A stretch of 28,250 nucleotides of DNA from RGIG3077 sp964490175 (GTDB lineage Bacteria; Bacillota; Clostridia; Oscillospirales; Ruminococcaceae). This document shows positions 7,371 to 14,965 of this stretch, in pieces. The translations under genes and the position numbers were made by a program. The stretch is from contig CAZBAI010000021.1 of the NCBI GenBank assembly GCA_964490175.1, positions 1-28,250 on the forward strand, read 5' to 3'. Under the pieces are notes generated by a model. That model ran no database searches and was not told the origin of the DNA. It saw only the letters and a program-made list of their open reading frames with translations. The first letter of the stretch is position 1. Each line of letters starts with the position of its first letter.

Positions 7371-8333
7371 ATGACAATAAAAAAACGTGTGTTTTCGTTA
7401 CTTTGCGCAATGGCGGTTTTGCTGTTTGCCATGATGTCACTTGGTGCGGAAAATATCGGATTTCAATATTCTTCGCTTGATATCGACGGCGACGGTGCGG
7501 TCACAAGCCACGACGTTTTGTCGCTTATGCAATATATTTCAGGCAATTGCAACGCCGATAAAATCAACCTTGACAATGCCGATATTAACAGTGACGGGCA
7601 GGTTGATTCCGCTGATGTGGCAATGCTGCTGCGAATAATTACATATAAAGTCGATTACAGCGAGCCGAAATCGGAATCATCAAGCTCATCGGCAAGCTCA
7701 TTGCCGTCAAATCCGGATTTTTTGCTCAAAGGCGTTGATGTCAGCAAGTGGCAGGGTTCTTCGATCGATTGGAAACAGGTAAAAAATTCGGGCTATGATT
7801 TTGCGATTTTGCGTGTGGGCTACGGCAGATACTCTTCGCAGAAGGACGAATGTTTTGAAATAAATTATACAGGCGCAAAAAATGCCGGGCTTGCTTGCGG
7901 TGCGTATCATTTCAGCTATGCACGAACCGTTGCCGAGGCTAAGGCTGAAGCCGCCGTTTGCCTTGAATGGCTCAAGGGCAAGTCGTTTGAATATCCCATA
8001 TTTTATGATGTTGAAAGTCAAACCGACTTGGGTGCGAATTTGACTTCTCAAATTATTGAAGCGTTTTGCTCAGAACTTGAAAATGCTGGATATTATGTCG
8101 GTATATATAGCTATGCAAATTATTTAAAAAATTATGTAAACAGCACAACGCTTGAAAAATATCCGATTTGGGTGGCACACCATGATGTATCGTCACCGTC
8201 GTTTACCGGTCATGCTATGTGGCAGTATTCAAGCACCGGCACTGTGAGCGGCATTGGCGGAAATGTTGATGTGAACTATTCTTATACCGATTTTGAAAGC
8301 TATATCAAAGCAAACGGATATAACGGATATTAA
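7371..8333 (+). CDS. Secreted dockerin-bearing GH25 lysozyme
   Basis: This 320-residue exported muramidase would cleave the MurNAc-GlcNAc bond of peptidoglycan. It starts with a signal peptide (about 1-26). A type I dockerin follows (36-92), with calcium loops DIDGDGAVTSHD and DINSDGQVDSAD, then a serine-rich linker (about 97-113). The GH25 domain fills 118-316, with DVSKWQG (123-129), a central FYDVE (Asp213, Glu215) and the terminal Trp-Gln-Tyr segment MWQYSS. These residues match the DxE active site of the family. The dockerin lies N-terminal, which is less common than C-terminal. It implies attachment to a cohesin protein, perhaps for local wall opening or competition with other bacteria (inference). 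It has its own promoter and a terminator at 8382. Confidence 0.93.
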   Translation: MTIKKRVFSLLCAMAVLLFAMMSLGAENIGFQYSSLDIDGDGAVTSHDVLSLMQYISGNCNADKINLDNADINSDGQVDSADVAMLLRIITYKVDYSEPKSESSSSSASSLPSNPDFLLKGVDVSKWQGSSIDWKQVKNSGYDFAILRVGYGRYSSQKDECFEINYTGAKNAGLACGAYHFSYARTVAEAKAEAAVCLEWLKGKSFEYPIFYDVESQTDLGANLTSQIIEAFCSELENAGYYVGIYSYANYLKNYVNSTTLEKYPIWVAHHDVSSPSFTGHAMWQYSSTGTVSGIGGNVDVNYSYTDFESYIKANGYNGY

Positions 8334-8381
8334 AAATTGCGCTATTGCAACGAATTAAAATGCGATTTTGGTTGAAACCGA

Positions 8382-8416
8382 AAAACCGAGGGTACACCTG
8401 CTGTATCCTCGGTTTT
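8382..8416 (+). terminator. Terminator of the GH25-dockerin gene
   Basis: A 10-bp perfect stem (8382-8391 with 8407-8416), extended by four inner pairs including one G-T, ends in GGTTTTGTTGTTTG. It lies 48 nt after the stop codon. Confidence 0.8.
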
Positions 8417-8458
8417 GTTGTTTGACGGTTTGCAGCGCATTGCGCCGATAACACAAAA

Positions 8459-8483
8459 AAAACCCCGATAAAATCGGGGTTTT
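8459..8483 (-). terminator. Terminator of the tRNA-Ser pair
   Basis: An 11-bp perfect inverted repeat (8459-8469 with 8473-8483) is followed on the minus strand by a run of T. It lies about 30 nt past the 3' end of the tRNA-Ser(GCU) gene. Confidence 0.85.
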
Positions 8484-8514
8484 CTGTGGTTGCATCTATT
8501 TTATGCAACCTTTT

Positions 8515-8607
8515 TGGCGGAGAAGGAGGGACTCGAACCCTCGCGGCAGTTTTATCCACCCTACGCCCTTAGCAGGGGCGCCTCGTCACCAACTTGAGTA
8601 CTTCTCC
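8515..8607 (-). tRNA. tRNA-Ser (anticodon GCU)
   Basis: A complete class II tRNA on the minus strand. The acceptor GGAGAAG/CTTCTCC pairs fully. The anticodon loop CTGCTAA gives GCT, reading AGC/AGU. It has the long variable arm expected for serine, the T-loop TTCGAGT, discriminator G and an encoded CCA (8515-8517). It lies 37 nt downstream of tRNA-Ser(UGA) and is probably processed from the same transcript. Confidence 0.96.
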
Positions 8608-8644
8608 ATTGATAATCGCAAAAAATATTAAATAATGTAAATTA

Positions 8645-8733
<89 letters not shown>

Positions 8734-8749
8734 GCATAACTGCTAATAT

Positions 8750-8778
8750 ATTATATCAGCTATCAACAAATTTGTCAA
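8750..8778 (-). promoter_or_regulatory. Promoter of the tRNA-Ser pair
   Basis: On the minus strand a perfect TTGACA (8773-8778) and perfect TATAAT (8750-8755) are separated by 17 nt, a full-consensus promoter as expected for a stable RNA. Confidence 0.85.
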
Positions 8779-8848
8779 GGGCTTTTTTGGATTTTTCAAA
8801 AATTTTTTTGTAACTGCAATATTTTTAAATTTTCATGAACAAAGTGCG

Positions 8849-8866
8849 TTTTTTTTTTTTTTTTTT
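8849..8866. repeat. Run of 18 T residues
   Basis: An uninterrupted homopolymer of 18 T lies 2 nt upstream of the -35 box at 8869. Tracts like this slip during replication, so length may vary between cells. They can also bend DNA or act like an UP element. It may partly be a sequencing or assembly length error. Confidence 0.9.
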
Positions 8867-8868
8867 GA

Positions 8869-8897
8869 TTGACATATACAAAATATTGTGGTATAAT
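8869..8897 (+). promoter_or_regulatory. Full-consensus promoter of the 9189-11636 gene pair
   Basis: A perfect TTGACA (8869-8874) and perfect TATAAT (8892-8897) have the ideal 17-nt spacing. The transcript would begin near 8904 and carry about 285 nt of leader before the first start codon at 9189. Confidence 0.85.
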
Positions 8898-8973
8898 GAA
8901 TTATAGTAGTAGATTTTGGCAGTTTTTGACTTGAACAATATGCCGATTTGTGCTATAACCATGTCGCAGATGT

Positions 8974-9117
8974 CCCCCGCCTCTTAGGCGGCGGGTTCCA
9001 TTTCAGATTTTCAGTGGGAGTATAAATCTCCCACTGAAACCCTTACGGAGCAAAAGCTCCCTGCGACGGTTGCAATCGTCGCATCGTGATTAAGCGAGCT
9101 TATCACGCTTTGCTCCG
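8974..9117 (+). repeat. Palindrome-rich structured unit in the leader
   Basis: Five inverted repeats are packed into about 145 nt. The first is CCGCCT/AGGCGG (8977-8982 with 8986-8991), which can alternatively pair as CCCGCC/GGCGGG. A 12-bp perfect hairpin follows (9009-9020 with 9028-9039). A long-range 9-bp stem (9046-9054 with 9109-9117) encloses two hairpins (9062-9068 with 9077-9083; 9085-9090 with 9102-9107). The 5' arm of the long stem can instead form a local GGAGC/GCTCC hairpin (9047-9051 with 9056-9060). Such dense palindromes resemble either transposon-derived mobile repeats (IS200/IS605-related palindromic units are one possibility) or a structured RNA. No protein is encoded within it. 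Confidence 0.6.
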
Positions 9118-9188
9118 ATTTTAATATATTGCAAATTAAAGAATTTTGCGTTAGCAATGAGCCGCAAATTTATGTAGGAGGTTTTGTT

Positions 9189-9620
9189 ATGCAGTACAAA
9201 ACAGTTACTCTCAAACACAAGGATCATTATAAAAAGAAAGAACTAATGACTATTGGGGACAAGTATCAGGAAATTATCAGTCAACACGCGGCTTGCGGGT
9301 GGATTCTGCTCGGCATACACGCTATGCCGTTATTTGAAAGAAAGTATATGTTCTGGAAAATGCGTAAACAGGTCGATATACTCATTTTTTTCAGAGAATA
9401 CGGTGCTTCCGGGTGTGTTGAACCCAATAATTTTGAAATGAATAACCAAGCAGTCGAAACCATGAATAAGCCCGGAGTTGCCCAAAATGCAATGAATTTT
9501 ATGAAACCGCAAGAACTCGCCGGTAAATTCAGCGACCTTAAAAACAAAGCTATGTCCTCTGTATCGGGTCATGTGAATAATTCAAACAACGATAACAACT
9601 CCAATACTCCGCAGGAGTAA
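9189..9620 (+). CDS. Small DUF4177-like protein with a motif shared with its neighbour
   Basis: I do not recognise a firm family for this 143-residue protein. Residues 1-70 have the layout of DUF4177-type proteins: an initial YKTVTL strand, a helix (KYQEIISQHAACGW, 25-38), then ILLGI and a VDILIFFRE strand. The rest is polar; 96-126 holds a motif, GVAQNAMNFM followed by a helix with LKNKA, that recurs in the next protein, and the end is Asn-rich. No signal peptide or membrane segment is seen. The start at 9189 is set by AGGAGG (9176-9181); an in-frame ATG at 9129 would add 20 residues without a ribosome site. It is 36 nt upstream of the large membrane protein gene and shares its promoter. Confidence 0.8.
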   Translation: MQYKTVTLKHKDHYKKKELMTIGDKYQEIISQHAACGWILLGIHAMPLFERKYMFWKMRKQVDILIFFREYGASGCVEPNNFEMNNQAVETMNKPGVAQNAMNFMKPQELAGKFSDLKNKAMSSVSGHVNNSNNDNNSNTPQE

Positions 9621-9656
9621 GATTACATACAGCTACTCTTACGGAGGTGATAATTT

Positions 9657-11636
9657 ATGTTCATGATAAACTATGAGCTTGTTTACGGTAAAGGTAAATT
9701 CAGCTCAAACGTTTCAAACACTTCTTATGCAGAATATTCTTCGGCGCCAGTTATTCAGCCCGAGGTAAACAATACCGCCGAAAGCTCAAAAACAGGATTT
9801 ACGCAAAGCGCTGTGGGCTTTATGCCGTCGGAGAATATAAAGCGGAAATTAGGCTCATCGGCAGACAAACTGAAAAACGCCGCAGGCGCTGTTGCGCAAA
9901 CCGCTTCGGGGGTTGCAAAAAGCGCTGTCGAAACCGCAAAATCCGAAGAAACCGCTGCCAAACTTGCTTTACTCAAGGAAAAATCTCAATCGGTTGCGGG
10001 AAAAATTGGTGCGTCTGTATCCGAGGTCGGTCATAAAATCTCGGAAAATACAGTCACACCGAATAATGATTTTGCCATTGGCGAACCGAATATTTCCGCT
10101 GAAATTCCAAAAGCAAGTCCCGTTTACAACGAACCTCCAAGAGAGGTTGTTCATTCGCAATCTGTATATGCGAAATCGCAAGATAATACTTATTCAAATG
10201 CATATTCTCAGGCAAATTCCGCTCCCACACCTAAAAAATCAAGCGCAAAGCCTGTTCTTATCGGCATAGGCGCAGGGCTTGGCGTGTGTGCGGTGTTCGC
10301 CTTTGGGCTTTTCGGCGGAATGTATTTGATGAACAATAAAAGTGATGTCCAAAACAGCAAAAGCGATAAAGTCGCAGAGGTTTCGGCTTCTGAAGAATCA
10401 AGCGAAAGTGAAAGCGAAAGCAAAAACGAATCGCTTGCCGAAAACTCCGAAGACGAAAACGAATTGCCCGAAGCTGAAATTGTATTCAGTGATATTTCTT
10501 ACGATGAAGATAGTATATACAGCGCTTACATTGAGATAGTAAACGGAATGGATTTTACCGTACCCATGTGCGGTTTTATGACCGATATGAATGATGACGG
10601 TATTGATGAACTTATCATTCCCGAAGACGGTCAATACATGATTTATTATTATTCCGATGGGGATATCAAGGCGTACACTTTCGGAAGCTATGCAGATCTT
10701 GGCGGCATTGTAATGTACAAGGTTGACGGTGACAACGGCAATAAATATATCTACTATCGTGATGAGTATTCATATATGAGCTTGCAGGGGTATTTTTCGC
10801 TTGATACAAAAAATCAGCTGAATATTTTTATTGATTATCCTTATGATGACAACAATAATTATTATGCCGATTGGAAAATTACGTATAACTACTCGGAAGA
10901 GTTTGAAACCGGATATGAGAGTGTTTCTACTTTCTACGCACAGCCCAATGACTGCCACAATGCACTTCTTGATTCTTTCAACCATTATAATTTAGATATT
11001 TCCGAAAACAGCAGTTATTCTAAGATTGAAAATCTTTATTATGATGAGCTTGCGGAGAAATTAAAGAAAACCGAAGTCAACACTTCGCAATCTTCATTCA
11101 GCACCGATATAAACGACTATCCGCTTTATCTTGCAAGATTGCAGTGGATTGCTTCGACGATTAACATGGGTTACGATTATTACGATTACATGAATTTGGA
11201 CTTGTGTGTTAATTATTCTGGTTGGGATGTTTCATTAGTCGGATATATGTTTCAAGATTTGAATGCTGACGGATTTCCCGAGCTTATAATAGGAACTGCT
11301 GACGAGTCGATTTGTGAGGTGTATACGGTGCGTAACGATCAGCTCGTTATGCTTTGTCAATCCGCAGAACGTTATGGTTATTGGCTTTGCGAAAATAATA
11401 TAATCGGTGAATCCGGCTCTGGTGGTGCAAGCTCAGGAGGAAAGTCATACTACATATATAATGGCGGAAATGAACTTGAAGAAATTTCAAGCCTTGAATA
11501 TGTATACACAGTTGATGGAGAATGCCTCTACTATCTTGACGGTTGCCAAATATCTGCAAGTGAGGCTGATAATCTCGTAAATATTTATACACCGGCTTGT
11601 CTTTGGCTCACGCCACTATCAACCGTTCTTCAATAA
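9657..11636 (+). CDS. Single-pass membrane protein with VCBS/FG-GAP-like external repeats
   Basis: Function is unknown. The 659-residue protein has no N-terminal signal peptide. Residues 1-195 are Ala/Ser/Lys-rich and helix-prone, with a motif at 47-78 (FTQSAVGFM then DKLKNAAGA) shared with the upstream protein. One membrane segment lies at about 199-226, preceded by lysines and followed by an acidic Ser/Glu stretch (245-275), which suggests the N-terminus is inside and the C-terminus outside. The external part has two Ca-loop-like repeats of the VCBS/FG-GAP style: DMNDDGIDELI (310-320) and DLNADGFPELI near 537. The ATG follows GGAGGTGAT. A large extracellular sensor or surface-binding role is possible but only a guess. 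A terminator follows. Confidence 0.85.
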   Translation: MFMINYELVYGKGKFSSNVSNTSYAEYSSAPVIQPEVNNTAESSKTGFTQSAVGFMPSENIKRKLGSSADKLKNAAGAVAQTASGVAKSAVETAKSEETAAKLALLKEKSQSVAGKIGASVSEVGHKISENTVTPNNDFAIGEPNISAEIPKASPVYNEPPREVVHSQSVYAKSQDNTYSNAYSQANSAPTPKKSSAKPVLIGIGAGLGVCAVFAFGLFGGMYLMNNKSDVQNSKSDKVAEVSASEESSESESESKNESLAENSEDENELPEAEIVFSDISYDEDSIYSAYIEIVNGMDFTVPMCGFMTDMNDDGIDELIIPEDGQYMIYYYSDGDIKAYTFGSYADLGGIVMYKVDGDNGNKYIYYRDEYSYMSLQGYFSLDTKNQLNIFIDYPYDDNNNYYADWKITYNYSEEFETGYESVSTFYAQPNDCHNALLDSFNHYNLDISENSSYSKIENLYYDELAEKLKKTEVNTSQSSFSTDINDYPLYLARLQWIASTINMGYDYYDYMNLDLCVNYSGWDVSLVGYMFQDLNADGFPELIIGTADESICEVYTVRNDQLVMLCQSAERYGYWLCENNIIGESGSGGASSGGKSYYIYNGGNELEEISSLEYVYTVDGECLYYLDGCQISASEADNLVNIYTPACLWLTPLSTVLQ

Positions 11637-11654
11637 GGCAATCGAACTTTTGTT

Positions 11655-11708
11655 AAAAATTCCGCCGAGTTGGTATTTTGTTATACCATCTCGGTCGGAA
11701 TTTTTTTT
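11655..11708 (+). terminator. Terminator after the membrane protein gene
   Basis: A 10-bp outer stem (11655-11664 with 11696-11705) continues inward as CCGAG/CTCGG and TGGTA/TACCA with small interruptions, and ends in eight T (11701-11708). It sits between two converging genes and could also serve the minus-strand amidase gene. Confidence 0.85.
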
Positions 11709-11743
11709 GAAAGGGGAAAGGGGCGCTTTGCCGTTACTTATCG

Positions 11744-12481
11744 CTATACAAAAATATAATCCGAGCTGGCATAGCCTGTTTGCCCGTTGTATCTTATAAC
11801 ATACCAATTGCCTGTTTTGCCGAGTATATCCACGCTTGCCCCGTTGGGAACAGAGCCGATTACAGCGCCTTGCATTGAGGGATATCGCCGCAGATTGAGG
11901 TTGCCCTCACTTAAAATTACAGTGCCTTTAAGCGGCGATGCCGCTTCAACAAACGGTATGTCGAAATAATCGGTCAGCGATAAAACAAGGTTTCGTGCAA
12001 TTGCCGAAAGGTTTGATTTTATCCACGCTTCGTCCTCGATATTATCATGATAGCCAAGCTCTGCCAAAACCGCCGTGGCTCTTGTTCTTGTGACTTCGCC
12101 GAGAAAATCCGTCGGCAAAGCACGTGATTTATCGGGCAAGGGGTATATCAGTTTCATATTGTTTGCGATTATCGTTGCAAGCCTTTCGCTTGATTGGCTT
12201 TGCGGATAGTAGTAAATATCCACCCCCCTTAACTGCCCTGAAAGATTTGGCGGTGCGGCGTTTGAATGAAGCGCTAAGTGCACATCATAATGCCCCGAAT
12301 TTGAGTCGGCAATGGCGGCAGCTGCGGATTTATTAGGGTCGTTTCGCACAAAGGTGATTCCGCTTGAACGAAGATACGGCTCCATTCTGTCGGCAATAAG
12401 GTTCATGTATTCTTCTTCGTTTCCGCCGTTAACGTATTGATTGTATTCCTGTGTTGAAGGGCTTAAATACAGTGTGGGCAT
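11744..12481 (-). CDS. Amidase_3-type N-acetylmuramoyl-L-alanine amidase with C-terminal SH3 domain
   Basis: This 245-residue zinc amidase-like protein would cut the bond between muramic acid and the stem peptide. Residues 1-175 form the Amidase_3 fold with the acidic helix NEEEYMN (21-27), the zinc His in HLALHSNA (His72) and the catalytic Glu in AVLAELGYHDN (Glu141). The usual first motif with a zinc-binding His (DPGHGG) is replaced by YLSPSTQ (5-11). Residues 185-245 form a bacterial SH3 domain (NLRRYPS, GNWYVIRYNGQTGYASSDYI). No signal peptide is visible, so the export route, or action inside the cell after lysis, is open. The ATG follows GGAGG. It diverges from the CE2-like esterase gene. 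Confidence 0.85.
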   Translation of the reverse strand: MPTLYLSPSTQEYNQYVNGGNEEEYMNLIADRMEPYLRSSGITFVRNDPNKSAAAAIADSNSGHYDVHLALHSNAAPPNLSGQLRGVDIYYYPQSQSSERLATIIANNMKLIYPLPDKSRALPTDFLGEVTRTRATAVLAELGYHDNIEDEAWIKSNLSAIARNLVLSLTDYFDIPFVEAASPLKGTVILSEGNLNLRRYPSMQGAVIGSVPNGASVDILGKTGNWYVIRYNGQTGYASSDYIFV

Positions 12482-12553
12482 AAAATATCCTCCGATTTAA
12501 AACAGTATATTTTATTATATTTTGAAATTGATGAAATTGACACATTTTCGGTG

Positions 12554-12582
12554 TTGCAAATTCAGACAAAATGTAGTATAAT
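12554..12582 (+). promoter_or_regulatory. Promoter of the esterase/chagasin-dockerin pair
   Basis: TTGCAA (12554-12559) and TATAAT (12577-12582) are 17 nt apart, 38 nt upstream of the ATG at 12620. Confidence 0.7.
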
Positions 12583-12619
12583 AATTTTTGTATGTTAAAA
12601 ATGAAAGGAAATACCGTTT

Positions 12620-13795
12620 ATGAAATTACTTAGAAAAATATCTGTAATTACTGCGTCGATTTTGCTTGCAACTTCGGTTTGCGGCTGCACGGCTTCAAAA
12701 AATGACAGCTCGGATTCGTCAAGCGTTTTAGTGCAAGACACGGCAATTGTGCCTAATGCCGAAAACGTAAAACTGCTCGGCCGCACATATCTTGATGAAA
12801 ACAACACGCTTTGGCTGTCGTATTCCGGCTCGGGTGCGGAGTTTTGCGTTTCCGGCAAGCGTGCGGAAATCACAATCGCAGGCGACAGCTCGGTTGCGGC
12901 GCAAAACAATTATGCGAGAATTGCCATATATGTTGACGGTGAGCGTGTTGTTGACGATATGGTAGACAGCGCACAGGAAAAATATCTGCTTTTTGAGGGC
13001 GAAGAGGAAAGAGAAGCAACGGTTACGATAGTTAAGCTTTCGGAATGTGCGATGTCATCATGCGGAATTGAAAAAATCGATGTTGACGGCACGGTTTCGC
13101 CGGTTGATAATAATGATTTGTATATTGAATTTATCGGTGATTCCATCACCTGCGGATATGGCGTTGATGATGAGGATAAGTCGCACAGCTTTTCAACTCA
13201 AACCGAGGACGTTACCAAGGCATATGCCTATAAAACCGCACAAAATCTCAATGCCGATTACAGCATTGTTTCAATAAGCGGATACGGCGTTGTTTCGGGC
13301 TACACAACAAGCGGTGAAAAGGTCAGTGCACAAACCGTGCCGCAGTATTATAACAAGCTCGGATTTTCTTACAACAATTTCAACGGTACAATGCCTCAGG
13401 ATATAGAATGGAGCTTTGAGGAAAACCGCCGCCCCGATATAATAGTTTTAAACCTCGGCACGAATGATTCGAGCTATTGCGGCGGTTCTGTTGAAAAAAG
13501 CGAAGAATTTGCGCAGGGTTATATCGATTTTATCAAGCAGATTCGCCAAAATAATCCCAACGCTTCAATCGTTTGCGCTTTCGGCGTTATGGGCAATTCG
13601 CTCTATCAGTATATTGAATATGCGTGCGTAACTTATATGCAGGAAACAGGCGACGAAAACGTGTATTACGTTCAGCTTGCCCCTCAGGACGGTACCCTCG
13701 GCTATGCCGCCGACTGGCACCCGACGCAGGCAACGCATGAGGTTTGCGCCAAAACCGTTTCCGACTTTATTACCGAAAATGTTCTCGGCAAATAA
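12620..13795 (+). CDS. SGNH-hydrolase lipoprotein, CE2-like carbohydrate esterase
   Basis: This 391-residue surface esterase probably removes acetyl groups from xylan or glucomannan. The N-terminus is a lipoprotein signal ending in SVCGC, with Cys23 the likely lipidated residue, followed by a Ser/Asp linker. Residues about 47-160 form a beta-rich domain and 165-391 the SGNH hydrolase. That arrangement, jelly-roll plus SGNH, is that of family CE2. Active-site blocks are GDSITCGYG (Ser175 nucleophile), the SGYG block (220-223), GTND (280-283) and DWHP (His367). The ATG follows GAAAGGAAAT. The next gene starts 16 nt after the stop, so the esterase and the chagasin/dockerin protein are likely co-expressed. 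It carries no dockerin, so it would stay membrane-anchored. Confidence 0.88.
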   Translation: MKLLRKISVITASILLATSVCGCTASKNDSSDSSSVLVQDTAIVPNAENVKLLGRTYLDENNTLWLSYSGSGAEFCVSGKRAEITIAGDSSVAAQNNYARIAIYVDGERVVDDMVDSAQEKYLLFEGEEEREATVTIVKLSECAMSSCGIEKIDVDGTVSPVDNNDLYIEFIGDSITCGYGVDDEDKSHSFSTQTEDVTKAYAYKTAQNLNADYSIVSISGYGVVSGYTTSGEKVSAQTVPQYYNKLGFSYNNFNGTMPQDIEWSFEENRRPDIIVLNLGTNDSSYCGGSVEKSEEFAQGYIDFIKQIRQNNPNASIVCAFGVMGNSLYQYIEYACVTYMQETGDENVYYVQLAPQDGTLGYAADWHPTQATHEVCAKTVSDFITENVLGK

Positions 13796-13811
13796 AATAC
13801 TGTGAGGTAAA

Positions 13812-14834
13812 ATGAATTTTATGAAAAATATCTTCAAAAAAATTATCGGTATTGTGCTTTCGGCGGCAATTGCGCTGTCCTCTCTTTGCACGGTGAATGC
13901 AGGCGCAACAGTGCAGCTGCCCACCGATTATGCAAGCGCTGTCGAAATGCTTTCCGATGCAGATTATATTATTGACGGTTCAAGCATTTATCTGCTTTTG
14001 GATTATGAGGTCGGAACAGGTCAGTCGTGGAGCTATGTTACACGTTCAACCGCTGCGGTTTCATATACTTCAAGCACGGTTTTTACAGAATCGGGTGAGA
14101 ATTATGTCGGTGACAAAGCCGTTGCGATGTTTCGCTTTGACGCTTCAAGCGCAGGTGTTTTTCGTGTTGTGATTTATCTGAATCAAGGCGGCGTTATCGC
14201 AATCGACCCTATCTGCTTTAATTTTGCCGTAACGGGCAATGATACTGACGGCTATGTTTTTTCACAAAGACTGCCCGATTCGGATAAGATACCTATGGAT
14301 TATTACGAAGCACAGCAAATTGACGGAATTGCAATCGACGGTGATTTGGTAATCGTTTGCTTTGAAAAAGGCGATGAAGAATTGAGCCTTTCCGTTGCTT
14401 CAACGTTCACGTGGGAAGTTGTAACAAGTTGCAGCGTTCCCATTCAATCCGTGCCCGAATATGCGCTTTCGAGTGAAACGGCAGGCTATGCCGTTGCCGT
14501 GATAAAAGTCACCTCGGCAGGCGATGGCAAGCTGATTTTAAAAAGTGCCGACGGCTCAAAAACATTTGAATATCCCGTTTGCGCAACAATGTCGGAAAAC
14601 GGCACTGTCACCGTTACCGACAGTCGCATAAAATACGGCGATGTCAACGGTGACGGCGAGGTGAATTCGGTCGATGCGACAATTGTCAGCCGTGCCTCTT
14701 TGGGACTTTATTCGCTAAGTCAAACCCAAACCGACATTGCCGATGTCAACGGCGACGGAAATGTAAACTCTGTTGACGCCGCAATGATTACAAGATATGC
14801 TTTGAAGATTTTGAAAGAGTTTCCCGTTTCTTAA
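13812..14834 (+). CDS. Secreted dockerin protein with two chagasin-like domains
   Basis: This 340-residue exported protein has a signal peptide cleaved near VNA-GA (30). Residues about 40-140 look like a chagasin/I42 cysteine-protease inhibitor domain: GTGQSWSYV (68-76) in the place of the family's NPTTGYxW loop, then GDKAVAMFRFDASSAGVFRVV, like the GxxxFxFxAxxAGxxxL loop and strand. A second, more diverged copy covers about 175-258 (FTWEVV; AGYAVAVIKVTSAGDGKLIL). The C-terminus is a type I dockerin (275-335) with two nearly identical loops, DVNGDGEVNSVD and DVNGDGNVNSVD. A dockerin-bearing chagasin-like inhibitor, cyspin, is known from Clostridium cellulovorans; a similar role in protecting the cellulosome from proteases is inferred. 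A second ATG at 13821 is an alternative start. Confidence 0.8.
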   Translation: MNFMKNIFKKIIGIVLSAAIALSSLCTVNAGATVQLPTDYASAVEMLSDADYIIDGSSIYLLLDYEVGTGQSWSYVTRSTAAVSYTSSTVFTESGENYVGDKAVAMFRFDASSAGVFRVVIYLNQGGVIAIDPICFNFAVTGNDTDGYVFSQRLPDSDKIPMDYYEAQQIDGIAIDGDLVIVCFEKGDEELSLSVASTFTWEVVTSCSVPIQSVPEYALSSETAGYAVAVIKVTSAGDGKLILKSADGSKTFEYPVCATMSENGTVTVTDSRIKYGDVNGDGEVNSVDATIVSRASLGLYSLSQTQTDIADVNGDGNVNSVDAAMITRYALKILKEFPVS

Positions 14835-14906
14835 ACTTGCGCAAATCAGCTCAAATACAGCATATGCAAAAGTACATAAATCGACACAAAATGTGTTTGA
14901 TGTTGT

Positions 14907-14934
14907 TTGATTTTTAAGCAGCCTTGTGTATAAT
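14907..14934 (+). promoter_or_regulatory. Probable promoter of the small membrane protein/TetR pair
   Basis: TTGATT (14907-14912) and a perfect TATAAT (14929-14934) are 16 nt apart, 31 nt upstream of the ATG at 14966. Confidence 0.55.
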
Positions 14935-14965
14935 TAAAGCATAAAATACAGGAGGTTTGTTTATT

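Noticed and set aside
8974..9117. CRISPR array
   Set aside because: The palindromes differ from each other and there are no regularly spaced direct repeats.
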